Assembly (NCBI GenBank): GCA_035442025.1
Contig: DAORPQ010000107.1
Span: 1-7,407 of the forward strand
Source: Competibacter_A sp003527885
GTDB taxonomy: Bacteria; Pseudomonadota; Gammaproteobacteria; Competibacterales; Competibacteraceae
Length of the DNA stretch: 7,407 nt
Direction of reading: 5' to 3'
Position 1 is the first letter of the stretch, and each line of letters begins with the position of its first letter. The notes beneath the pieces were generated by a model, which was not told the DNA's origin, did not search any database, and saw only the letters and a list, made by a program, of their open reading frames with translations. A program made the position numbers and the translations under genes. Below, piece by piece: positions 1 to 6,514 of this stretch.

Positions 1-1859
1 TCGCCGTGTTGGTCGCGGTCTGGGCTTCCTTCGCCATCCGCCTCGGTGATTGGTGGCCGTACCTGCTGCAAGACGCGGTGTGGCTGTTTCCGTTGGCGGT
101 GATCGTCATCATCCCGACGTTTGCCGCGGTCGGCATGTATCGGCCGATTCTGCGCTACGCCGACGAAAGCTTACTCTATACCATCTTGTTGGGAGCGAGC
201 GCCGGCATCCTACTGATGATGGCGGTTTGGGTGTTCCTGCGGGAAGGGGTGGTGCCACGTTCGTCGTGGCTGATTTGTTGGCTCGTCCTCATGGCGCTGA
301 TCGGCGGCGGCCGCTTGGTGCTGCGCCGCTATCTGCGGCGGCGGTTCCGCTTGAGCGCGCGCCGGACGCCGGTCATCGTCTACGGCGCGGGCGAGGCGGG
401 CGCGCAATTGGTCAATGCGCTGCGCTACAGCATCGAGTTCGAGCCGGTCGTGTTCGTGGATGACAACGTTCGGTTATGGGGGAGCGTGGTGCTCGGGCTC
501 AAGGTCAGAGCGCCCGCGAAGCTGTCGCGGCTGATCTCCCGCCACGAGGCCAAGTTGGTGCTGTTGGCGCTGCCCTCCATTTCGCACCAGCGCCGCCAGC
601 AAATACTCGAAGCGTTGGCGGGCCTGCCGGTGCGGGTGATGGATTTGCCCGCCTTGGCGGAACTGACCAGCGGTGCCCGGCGCATCGACGAATTTCGCGA
701 AATCGATGTCGAGGATATTCTGGGCCGGGATTCGGTCAAGCCCAACGAGACCTTGCTGCGGACGAGGGTAAGCGGCAAGGCGGTGCTGGTCACCGGCGCG
801 GGCGGTTCGATCGGCGCTGAATTGTGCCGGCAAATCCTGGCCTTGCGCCCCAGCCGGTTAGTGTTGTTCGAGCGTTCCGAGTACGCCTTGTACACCATCG
901 AGCAAGAGCTTGGCGCGATGCTGGCGAACATGGGCCAACCGCCCATCGAATTGATTCCCCTGTTGGGTTCGGTGATCCACCGACGGCGGTTACAGAGCGT
1001 CATGGAGCGGTTTGACGTGCAGACCGTCTATCACGCCGCCGCCTACAAACACGTGCCTATCGTCGAGCACAATCCCATTGAAGGGGTGCGGAACAACGTG
1101 TTCGGCACCCTGTACGCCGCCGAAGCCGCCAGCGCGGTCGGTGTCGAAACCTTCGTGCTGGTGTCCAGCGACAAGGCGGTACGGCCCACCAACGTGATGG
1201 GCGCCACCAAGCGGCTAGCGGAGTTGATTTTGCAAGGGCTGGCGGGCGAGGGGAGCGCGACCCGGTTTTGCATGGTGCGTTTCGGCAACGTGCTGGATTC
1301 GTCCGGGTCGGTGGTGCCGCTGTTTCGCGAGCAGATTCGCAAGGGTGGGCCGGTGACCGTGACTCATCCCGAAGTCGAACGCTATTTCATGACCATTCCC
1401 GAAGCGGCCCAGCTGGTGATCCAGGCCAGCGCCATGGCCAAGGGCGGCGATTTGTTCTTGCTCGACATGGGGGAATCCGTGCGGATTTTTGATCTGGCGC
1501 GGCGGATGATCCGCTTGTCGGGGTTGGAAATCCGGGACGAGCACCACGCCGATGGCGATATCGAGATCCGGTTCACCGGCTTGCGCAGCGGCGAAAAACT
1601 GCGTGAGGAACTGCTGATCGGCGCCGACGATCTGCCGACGGCGCACCCGATGATCCGCCGTGCCCGCGAGGGGTGCCCGTCCTGGTCCGACATCCGGGAC
1701 TGCCTGAAGCGGCTGGATGCCGCCGCGCAAGCCTTCGATTATCCGGCCGTGCGGGCGATCTTGCGGGAAGCGGTGGCGGAATATCAGCCCGAGAACGGGA
1801 TCGAGGACTGGTTATGGCGAACCGAAACCCGGCAAACCATCGAGAAACTGGTCGATTAG
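1..1859 (+). CDS. WbpM/PglF/CapD-type membrane-bound UDP-sugar 4,6-dehydratase, 5' end outside window
   Basis: Probable inner-membrane nucleotide-sugar 4,6-dehydratase. It would convert a UDP-HexNAc (typically UDP-GlcNAc) to the 4-keto-6-deoxy sugar for O-antigen, capsule or glycoprotein glycan. Residues are counted from the GTG at base 6 (617 residues). Hydrophobic helices lie near 1-12 (cut), 24-44, 57-77 and 87-105. A first Rossmann-like domain has GAGEAG at 127-132, and the catalytic SDR domain has TGAGGSIG at 263-270. The active site reads Ser388-Asp389-Lys390 and then Met398-x3-Lys402. Met replacing the usual SDR Tyr is the hallmark of the long WbpM/FlaA1/PglF group. The frame stays open to the window edge and the first helix is incomplete, so the GTG is probably internal and perhaps 20-30 residues are missing. 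The TAG stop overlaps the stop of the convergent corB-like gene. The family is clear. The exact substrate, and the choice among the names wbpM, pglF and capD, cannot be decided here. Confidence 0.9.
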   Translation, partial: AVLVAVWASFAIRLGDWWPYLLQDAVWLFPLAVIVIIPTFAAVGMYRPILRYADESLLYTILLGASAGILLMMAVWVFLREGVVPRSSWLICWLVLMALIGGGRLVLRRYLRRRFRLSARRTPVIVYGAGEAGAQLVNALRYSIEFEPVVFVDDNVRLWGSVVLGLKVRAPAKLSRLISRHEAKLVLLALPSISHQRRQQILEALAGLPVRVMDLPALAELTSGARRIDEFREIDVEDILGRDSVKPNETLLRTRVSGKAVLVTGAGGSIGAELCRQILALRPSRLVLFERSEYALYTIEQELGAMLANMGQPPIELIPLLGSVIHRRRLQSVMERFDVQTVYHAAAYKHVPIVEHNPIEGVRNNVFGTLYAAEAASAVGVETFVLVSSDKAVRPTNVMGATKRLAELILQGLAGEGSATRFCMVRFGNVLDSSGSVVPLFREQIRKGGPVTVTHPEVERYFMTIPEAAQLVIQASAMAKGGDLFLLDMGESVRIFDLARRMIRLSGLEIRDEHHADGDIEIRFTGLRSGEKLREELLIGADDLPTAHPMIRRAREGCPSWSDIRDCLKRLDAAAQAFDYPAVRAILREAVAEYQPENGIEDWLWRTETRQTIEKLVD

Positions 1860-3145
1860 GTGGTGCTGTCCGCGGAACCCGGGTTCGGATCGGGCCAGAT
1901 GACGGCGGTTTTGACCTGGTTGCCGGCGGTTTCGATGATTTCGGTCGGATGGCCCGCCAAGCTGAGCTGCGTCCCCGGTTCGGGGATCGCTTCCAAATGC
2001 TCCATGACCAGCCCGTTGACGGTGCGCGGGCCGTCGGTGGGCAGCGTCCAGTCCAGGGCGCGGTTCAGGCTGCGCAGGGCGGTGCGGCCGTCCACCACGT
2101 AGCCGCCGTCGCCACGCGGAATTAAACTGGGCTTGCCGAGCGTGGCGGGATCGGTGGTGAATTCGCCCACGATCTCCTCCAGGATGTCCTCCAGCGTCAC
2201 CAGACCCAGCACATCGCCGTACTCGTCCACCACCAGACCGACGCGCCGGCGCAATTGTTGAAAATTGACCAACTGCTGGGTCAGCGTGGTGGTTTCCGGG
2301 ATGAAGTACGGCTCCCGACACAAATTTTCCAGGTCGGCGCGGTCGAAATGCGGTTTCCGCGTCATCAGGTTCAGCACGTTGCGCAGATGCAAAAAGCCGA
2401 CGATCTGATCCATGCTTTCGCGATAAACCACCAGGCGCGTGTACGGGCTGCGCTTGAGTTGAGCGACGATCTGTGCCCAGTCATCCGCCAGATCGAGACC
2501 GGCTATTTCATTGCGCGGCACCATGATGTCATCGACGGTGATCTCCTCCAGCTCCAGGATGCTGAGCAGCATCGCGCGGTGCCGTTTGGGGATCATCGCC
2601 CCGGCTTCGAGCACCACGGCGCGTAACTCATCGGGGCTGAGCGAAGGCTGGCTCGCGGTCTGGACGGTCGCCCGGAACAGGCCTAACAGGCCGTTTGCCA
2701 CCGCGTTGGTCAACCAGATCAGCGGATGCAAGGCCTTGAGCAGCGGGCTTAATACGCTGGCGGCGGGGAAGGCGATGCGTTCGGGGTACAAGGCCGCCAG
2801 GGTCTTAGGAACGACTTCCGCAAATACCAGTACGGCGACGGTCATGATCGCGGTGGAGACCACGATGCCGGTCTCGCCCAGAAAGTGAACGGCGACCACG
2901 GTGGCCAGGGAGGCGGCCAACATATTGAATAAAGTGTTACCCAACAAAATGAGGCCGATTAGCCGATCCGGGCGTTCCAGCAGCTCGTTGGTGCGTTGTG
3001 CGGCTTTGTCCCCGGATTTGGCGCGGTGGCGCAAGCGGTAGCGGTTGAGCGTCATCAGGCCGGTTTCGGAGCCGGAGAAAAAAGCCGAACAGCCGAGCAG
3101 CAGCACCAAAACGACGCACAAAGCGCCTATAGGCATGTCGTCCAA
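1856..3145 (-). CDS. yfjD: CNNM/CorC-HlyC family membrane protein (YfjD/CorB type)
   Basis: Inner-membrane protein of the CNNM (DUF21) family, linked in Salmonella (CorB) to magnesium/cobalt efflux. It has 429 residues; E. coli YfjD is of similar size. The DUF21 membrane domain covers about 1-190. It has helices near 6-26, 62-86, 94-117 and 132-157, the signature SGSETG at 24-29, and FAEVVPK at 108-114. A CBS pair follows, about 209-260 and 278-328, including VVDEYGDVLGLVTLEDILEE at 305-324. A CorC_HlyC C-terminal domain spans about 345-425. The chosen start is TTG at 3145, with GAGG (3158-3155 on the minus strand) 9 nt upstream. An ATG three codons in (3136) is the alternative but has a weaker ribosome-binding site. 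The gene lies 115 nt downstream of ypjD on the same strand, with its own candidate promoter between them, and converges on the dehydratase with overlapping stops. The transported ion is inferred from the family, not visible in the sequence. Confidence 0.92.
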   Translation of the reverse strand: MDDMPIGALCVVLVLLLGCSAFFSGSETGLMTLNRYRLRHRAKSGDKAAQRTNELLERPDRLIGLILLGNTLFNMLAASLATVVAVHFLGETGIVVSTAIMTVAVLVFAEVVPKTLAALYPERIAFPAASVLSPLLKALHPLIWLTNAVANGLLGLFRATVQTASQPSLSPDELRAVVLEAGAMIPKRHRAMLLSILELEEITVDDIMVPRNEIAGLDLADDWAQIVAQLKRSPYTRLVVYRESMDQIVGFLHLRNVLNLMTRKPHFDRADLENLCREPYFIPETTTLTQQLVNFQQLRRRVGLVVDEYGDVLGLVTLEDILEEIVGEFTTDPATLGKPSLIPRGDGGYVVDGRTALRSLNRALDWTLPTDGPRTVNGLVMEHLEAIPEPGTQLSLAGHPTEIIETAGNQVKTAVIWPDPNPGSADSTT

Positions 3146-3154
3146 TCGGGAGAA

Positions 3155-3158
3155 CCTC
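3155..3158 (-). promoter_or_regulatory. ribosome-binding site of yfjD/corB
   Basis: GAGG on the minus strand, 9 nt before the TTG at 3145. It is 18 nt before the in-frame ATG at 3136, which is too far for ordinary initiation. This spacing is the reason for preferring the TTG start. The ATG has only a weak GGA near it. Confidence 0.45.
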
Positions 3159-3177
3159 GTTCAGGGTGACCAATGGT

Positions 3178-3206
3178 TTTTTAAGGTTGCTGGCGCGGGC
3201 TGTCAA
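3178..3206 (-). promoter_or_regulatory. sigma70-like promoter of yfjD/corB
   Basis: On the minus strand a perfect TTGACA (3206-3201) is followed by 17 nt and then TAAAAA (3183-3178), which matches the -10 consensus at four of six positions. Transcription would begin near 3171, about 26 nt before the TTG start. It lies in the 115-nt gap between ypjD and yfjD, so yfjD may be expressed apart from ypjD. This is a prediction from motif and spacing only. Confidence 0.5.
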
Positions 3207-3260
3207 GGCATGTCTTGGAGCAACGCCCGAAAGTCCGGCGCCGAACCGGCTGGCACGCGC

Positions 3261-4067
3261 TCAATAGCGCCGCAAGATCAGCTCCAGCACCAGCTTGCTG
3301 CCGAAAAAGGCCAACACCAGAAAGCCGAAACCGCTCAAGGTCCAACGGATGGCGGTCTGGCCGCGCCAGCCGAAGCGCCAGCGGCCCCACAGCAACACCC
3401 CGAACACGCCCCAGGCGATCAGGGAAAGCAGGGTCTTGTGCGCCACATGTTGGGCGAACAGGTCTTCGAGAAAGAAAAAACCGCTGACCAACGTGACGCT
3501 CAACAGGATAAAGCCGGCGGTGATGAGCTGGAACAAGAGGCTTTCCATCGCGGTCAGCGGCGGAATCCCGCGCAGGAAACCGCCGGGCTGGCGGTGTCGC
3601 AGCCGGTGGTCCTGGACGGCCAGCAGGATCGACTGCACCGCCGCCAGCGAGAGCAGCGAATACGCCAGAATCGCGATGAAAATGTGCAGCTCCAGCGGCC
3701 ACCGACCGGGATCGGCGACGATGCGCTGGCCGGGGAACCACAAGCCGAGCACCAGCGTCAGCGCGCCGACCGGCAAGGCGATGATGCCCAGATTTTCCAC
3801 GGGGCGAACCGTGGCGACCGCCAGCAACAGCAGATCGATCAGCCAGCCGGTGAGCGACAGCGCGTTGAAGAAGCCCAGATTGAGGCCGGCGGGTTCGAAG
3901 ACGGTTTGCGCTAGAATACTGGCGTGCAACAACACCGCGCCCCAACCGAGCGCCAGAGGGCCGCCCGCGGACGCTGCGGCGGCTCCCGCGTTCGCCAGCC
4001 GCACGGCCAGCCAAGCGCCGGCCAAGAGATAGAGCAGGGCGGCCAAGCCGCCGATGATCGCGTTCAT
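3261..4067 (-). CDS. ypjD: YpjD, cytochrome c assembly (CcsA/CcmC-like) membrane protein
   Basis: Polytopic inner-membrane protein of the cytochrome c assembly family. It resembles the haem-handling CcsA/CcmC proteins, but the role of YpjD itself is not well established. It has 268 residues (E. coli YpjD is about 263). About eight hydrophobic helices lie near 3-25, 39-57, 66-86, 92-112, 127-150, 175-198, 211-228 and 242-264. Membrane-embedded His48 and His128 fall where the E. coli protein also has His, and are plausible haem ligands. The C-terminal pattern HKTLLSLIAW...LLWGRWRFGWRG at about 210-236 is typical, as is FFGSK at 254-258. I chose ATG at 4067 because helix 1 follows at once, as in E. 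coli. The frame runs upstream to 4391, but that part is antisense to ffh. An ATG 14 codons earlier (4109) is a weaker alternative. No good Shine-Dalgarno precedes either. The gene is divergent from ffh and upstream of yfjD, as in E. coli. Confidence 0.9.
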   Translation of the reverse strand: MNAIIGGLAALLYLLAGAWLAVRLANAGAAAASAGGPLALGWGAVLLHASILAQTVFEPAGLNLGFFNALSLTGWLIDLLLLAVATVRPVENLGIIALPVGALTLVLGLWFPGQRIVADPGRWPLELHIFIAILAYSLLSLAAVQSILLAVQDHRLRHRQPGGFLRGIPPLTAMESLLFQLITAGFILLSVTLVSGFFFLEDLFAQHVAHKTLLSLIAWGVFGVLLWGRWRFGWRGQTAIRWTLSGFGFLVLAFFGSKLVLELILRRY

Positions 4068-4170
4068 ACTGTGGGCCGCGATGGATAAGTCACGGCGCCA
4101 TGATGGCATGAAATGGCAAGGCCTTGAAGCGCGCTGGCATCCACGGTGTGCGCCGGGCCGGCCAATTCCC

Positions 4171-4200
4171 CTATAATCAAATCTTTCCGATAGTACCCAA
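4171..4200 (-). promoter_or_regulatory. candidate ypjD promoter (extended -10)
   Basis: Read on the minus strand, TTGGGT (4200-4195) is followed by 18 nt and TTATAG (4176-4171). A TG one base before the hexamer (4179-4178) gives an extended -10. A start near 4164 would leave a leader of roughly 97 nt before the ypjD ATG. The hexamer overlaps the ffh -10 on the other strand. Motif evidence only. Confidence 0.35.
4172..4177 (+). promoter_or_regulatory. candidate ffh promoter -10 box
   Basis: A perfect TATAAT lies 35 nt before the ffh ATG and is the only consensus -10 in the divergent gap. No recognisable -35 exists at 16-18 nt upstream, because the region around 4149-4155 is GC-rich. The promoter may therefore be weak or activator-assisted. 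A TTGAAG at 4124-4129 is too far away (42 nt) to serve. Confidence 0.45.
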
Positions 4201-4212
4201 GGTTGATCCCGC

Positions 4213-5583
4213 ATGTTCGAAAATCTCAGCGAACGCCTGTTACGCACCGTCAAGAACCTGCGCGGCCAGGGCCGCCTGACCGAGGATAATATCAAGGACG
4301 CCTTGCGCGAGGTCCGCATGGCGCTGCTGGAAGCGGACGTGGCGCTGCCGGTGGTGCGGGAGTTCATCAACCGCGTGCGCGAACGGGCCATCGGCGAGGA
4401 AGTGTTATTGAGCCTGACCCCCGGTCAGGTCCTCATCAAGATCGTGCACGAGGAATTGATCGGCGTGATGGGCGAGGCCAACGCCGAACTGAACTTGCGC
4501 GTTCAGCCGCCGGCGGTGGTGCTGATGGCCGGACTGCAAGGTTCGGGCAAGACCACCAGTGTCGCCAAGCTGGCCCGCTGGCTGAAGGAGCGCCAACGCA
4601 AGAAGGTGCTGGTGGTCAGTTGCGACGTGTACCGGCCCGCCGCCATCGAGCAGTTGCGCAAATTGGCCGGCGAGGTCGGCGCGGAATTCTTTCCCAGCCA
4701 ATCGGAACAAGCGCCGGAAACCATCGCCCGGCAAGCGCTGGATTATGCCCGGCTTCACGCGGTGGAGGTGCTGATCGTCGATACCGCCGGCCGGCTGCAT
4801 ATCGACGAGGGCATGATGGCGGAAATCCGGCGCTTGCACGCCGTGCTCGATCCGGTCGAAACCCTGTTCGTGGTCGACAGCATGACCGGTCAGGACGCCG
4901 CCAACACCGCCCAAGCCTTTGATAACACGCTGCCGCTGACCGGGGTGGTGCTGACCAAGACCGACGGCGACGCGCGCGGCGGCGCGGCCTTGTCGATCCG
5001 CCAGATCACCGGTAAACCGATCAAGTTCCTCGGTGTCGGGGAAAAGACCGCCGCGTTGGAACCGTTCTATCCCGAACGGGTAGCGTCGCGGATTCTTGGC
5101 AAGGGCGACGTGCTGAGCTTGGTCGAAGAGATGGAGCAAAAAGTCGATAAGGAGAAGGCGCTCAAGCTGGCGCAAAAGGTTCAGAAGGGCAAAGGTTTCG
5201 ATCTGGAGGATTTCCGCGAGCAGATGGAGCAGATGCTGAAGATGGGCGGCATCGCCAGCTTGCTGGACAAGATGCCCGGTTTCAACGCCGCCCCGGCCGC
5301 GCTCAAGGATCAGGCCGCCGACAAGGAAGTCAAACGCTTGGTGGCGATCATCAATTCCATGACCCGGCAGGAGCGCCGCTTCCCGGATATCATCAAAGGT
5401 TCGCGCAAGCGCCGGATCGCCGCCGGCTCCGGCAACCAGATTCAGGATGTCAACCGGCTGCTCAAGCAGTTCGATCAGGCGCAGAAGATGATGAAGAAGA
5501 TGAAAGGCGGCGGCTTGATGAAAATGCTGCGCGGCTTGCAGGGCAAGCTGCCGATGGGTAGCTTGCCGCCGCTAAAGCCCTAG
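4213..5583 (+). CDS. ffh: Ffh, signal recognition particle protein (SRP54 GTPase)
   Basis: Cytosolic GTPase that binds 4.5S RNA and the signal sequences of nascent inner-membrane proteins, then docks with FtsY for co-translational targeting. It has 456 residues (E. coli 453). The N domain is about 1-90. In the G domain the P-loop GLQGSGKTT is at 107-115, DVYRPAAIEQL at 138-148, DTAGR at 190-194, TKTDGDARGG at 248-257 and GVGEK at 274-278. The M domain is about 328-440. It carries the RNA-binding signature SRKRRIAAGSG at 397-407 and a Met/Lys-rich tail near 425-440. All GTPase motifs are intact. The ATG at 4213 is preceded by AAGG (4199-4202) with 10 nt spacing. The gene has its own -10 box upstream and is divergent from ypjD. 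It is followed by 128 nt and rpsP, the known gammaproteobacterial order. Confidence 0.98.
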   Translation: MFENLSERLLRTVKNLRGQGRLTEDNIKDALREVRMALLEADVALPVVREFINRVRERAIGEEVLLSLTPGQVLIKIVHEELIGVMGEANAELNLRVQPPAVVLMAGLQGSGKTTSVAKLARWLKERQRKKVLVVSCDVYRPAAIEQLRKLAGEVGAEFFPSQSEQAPETIARQALDYARLHAVEVLIVDTAGRLHIDEGMMAEIRRLHAVLDPVETLFVVDSMTGQDAANTAQAFDNTLPLTGVVLTKTDGDARGGAALSIRQITGKPIKFLGVGEKTAALEPFYPERVASRILGKGDVLSLVEEMEQKVDKEKALKLAQKVQKGKGFDLEDFREQMEQMLKMGGIASLLDKMPGFNAAPAALKDQAADKEVKRLVAIINSMTRQERRFPDIIKGSRKRRIAAGSGNQIQDVNRLLKQFDQAQKMMKKMKGGGLMKMLRGLQGKLPMGSLPPLKP

Positions 5584-5611
5584 CGGCCATCCTGGAGCTT
5601 TAGCCGGCAGT

Positions 5612-5639
5612 TTCAAAGTAACGCAAGTTACGTTACTAT
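5612..5639 (+). promoter_or_regulatory. weak candidate promoter of the rpsP operon
   Basis: TTCAAA (5612-5617), a 16-nt spacer, then TACTAT (5634-5639); each hexamer matches consensus at four of six positions. The 7-base inverted repeat covers the spacer and part of the -10. A start near 5646 would put the downstream intrinsic terminator inside the rpsP leader. This is the best match in the gap, but it is weak. Confidence 0.25.
5617..5637 (+). repeat. inverted repeat in the ffh-rpsP gap
   Basis: Perfect 7-base arms AGTAACG (5617-5623) and CGTTACT (5631-5637) flank a 7-base loop. The right side contains GTTAC twice in tandem (5627-5631 and 5632-5636), so the left arm could instead form a smaller hairpin, GTAAC-GCAA-GTTAC, closed by a GNRA-type tetraloop. 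It could be an operator or an RNA structure. No T-run follows directly, so it is not itself a terminator. Confidence 0.5.
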
Positions 5640-5653
5640 CTCACGCTTCATCC

Positions 5654-5677
5654 GGCTGCCCGAGCGGGCGGCCTTTT
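5654..5677 (+). terminator. intrinsic terminator between ffh and rpsP (possible attenuator)
   Basis: GGCTGCCCG (5654-5662) and CGGGCGGCC (5665-5673) pair over nine positions, with one G-U pair at T5657/G5670. The closing loop is small, and TTTT (5674-5677) follows. The shape fits a Rho-independent terminator, though the T-run is short. It lies 70 nt after the ffh stop and 34 nt before the rpsP start. It could end ffh transcripts or act as an attenuator in the rpsP leader. Confidence 0.65.
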
Positions 5678-5711
5678 CGTATCGGAATTCGCAAGAGGTA
5701 TCAGCCAGCGC

Positions 5712-5966
5712 ATGGTTACCATCCGCCTGTCTCGCGGCGGCGCCAAGAAGCGCCCCTTCTACACCGTGGTCGTGACCGACAGCCGCAACCGGCGCGACGG
5801 TCGCTATATCGAACGCCTGGGATTTTTCAACCCCATCGCCAGCGGTCAGGATGTCAGGCTGAGCCTGAATCAGGAGCGCGTGCAGTACTGGCTGGGTAAC
5901 GGCGCGCAGCCCTCCGAGCGGGTCGTCAGCCTGATCGCGGAAGCCCGCCAGCAGCCGGCGCCCTGA
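5712..5966 (+). CDS. rpsP: 30S ribosomal protein S16
   Basis: Small-subunit ribosomal protein S16, a 16S rRNA-binding protein needed for 30S assembly. It has 84 residues (E. coli 82). The whole protein matches the family: start MVTIRLSRGGAKKRPFY (1-17), VVTDSRNRRDGRYIERLGFFNP (about 20-41), then LNQERVQYWLGNGAQPSERV (52-71). The ATG at 5712 has GAGG at 5695-5698, with a rather long 13-nt gap. It is the first gene of the rpsP-rimM-trmD-rplS cluster. Its mRNA leader contains the terminator-like hairpin at 5654-5677. rimM follows after 30 nt. Confidence 0.98.
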   Translation: MVTIRLSRGGAKKRPFYTVVVTDSRNRRDGRYIERLGFFNPIASGQDVRLSLNQERVQYWLGNGAQPSERVVSLIAEARQQPAP

Positions 5967-5978
5967 CGGCACCCTGTC

Positions 5979-5990
5979 GGAGCCGGCTCC
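5979..5990 (+). repeat. palindrome covering the rimM ribosome-binding site
   Basis: GGAGCCGGCTCC is a perfect 12-base palindrome. It contains the only recognisable Shine-Dalgarno for rimM (GGAG, 5979-5982), and the complementary CTCC is in the other half. It lies just before the ATG at 5997. In RNA it could fold on itself as a four-pair stem or pair between molecules, either of which would hide the GGAG. Confidence 0.5.
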
Positions 5991-5996
5991 ACCGCG

Positions 5997-6497
5997 ATGT
6001 CGGATTGGGTGGTTTTAGGTCGGGTGTCCGGCCTGTTTGGCGTCCAGGGTTGGGTGCGGGTGTTTTCGCATACCGACCCGCGCGACGGCATCGTTCGCTA
6101 CAACCCCGTATTTTTACAACAGCAGGGTGAATGGCGGCCGTTCGAGATCGAGGAAGGCCGCGCCCACGGCGCGGGCGTGGTGCTGAAATTTATCGGTTGC
6201 GACGACCGGGACCGGGCGACGACGCTGATTCAAACCGAGATCGCCGTGCGGCGCTCGCAGTTGCCGCCACCGGAGCCGGGCGAGTATTACTGGTCGGATT
6301 TGGAAGGCTTGCGGGTGGTGACGCTAGACGGTGTGGAGCTGGGTACGGTGGCTTCCCTGTTCGCCACCGGCGCCAATGATGTGATGGTGGTGCGCGGCGA
6401 CCGGGAGCGCTTGGTCCCCTTCATCCGAGGTACGGTGATCGCCGAAATCGATCTGGCCCAGCGCTTGCTGCGAGTGGATTGGGACCCGGATTTTTGA
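5997..6497 (+). CDS. rimM: RimM, 16S rRNA processing / 30S maturation factor
   Basis: Ribosome maturation factor that binds S19 and helps fold the 30S head. It has 166 residues, somewhat shorter than E. coli RimM (about 182). The N-terminal RimM barrel covers about 5-84, with the signature GRVSGLFGVQGWVRV at 8-22. The C-terminal PRC-barrel covers about 94-166, with EYYWSDLEGL at 96-105, TGANDVMVV at 124-132 and LVPF at 139-142. The ATG at 5997 fits the usual N-terminus. The GGAG upstream is 14 nt away and lies inside a palindrome, so translation may be inefficient. In E. coli, RimM and TrmD are known to be made at much lower levels than S16 and L19 from the same operon, and a weak site here agrees with that. 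Confidence 0.97.
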   Translation: MSDWVVLGRVSGLFGVQGWVRVFSHTDPRDGIVRYNPVFLQQQGEWRPFEIEEGRAHGAGVVLKFIGCDDRDRATTLIQTEIAVRRSQLPPPEPGEYYWSDLEGLRVVTLDGVELGTVASLFATGANDVMVVRGDRERLVPFIRGTVIAEIDLAQRLLRVDWDPDF

Positions 6498-6514
6498 GGG
6501 TGTTTTCAGCCTGA

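Noticed and set aside
386..402. Loss of the SDR catalytic Tyr in the dehydratase as a sign of inactivation
   Set aside because: Met in place of Tyr, with Lys four residues on, is the normal active site of the WbpM/PglF/FlaA1 group, so the enzyme looks intact. The coordinates given are residue numbers counted from the GTG at base 6; the bases are about 1161-1211.
425..1003. 192-codon minus-strand open frame inside the dehydratase gene
   Set aside because: The plus-strand frame has intact Rossmann and catalytic motifs. The antisense frame shows no family features.
3177..3182. Run of six T on the plus strand as a terminator
   Set aside because: No stable stem precedes it, and no plus-strand gene ends nearby. 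On the minus strand it forms part of the yfjD -10 region.
3045..3914. 289-codon plus-strand open frame across yfjD and ypjD
   Set aside because: It is antisense to two well-recognised genes, rich in Gln/Arg/Ala as expected from GC-rich shadow frames, and has no recognisable domain.
4068..4391. 108-codon N-terminal extension of ypjD
   Set aside because: Most of it is antisense to the Ffh N domain and to the ffh promoter. The YpjD family begins with helix 1 right after the ATG at 4067.
4405..5175. 256-codon minus-strand open frame inside ffh
   Set aside because: It is entirely antisense to the conserved Ffh GTPase domain, with low-complexity His/Gln/Leu composition.
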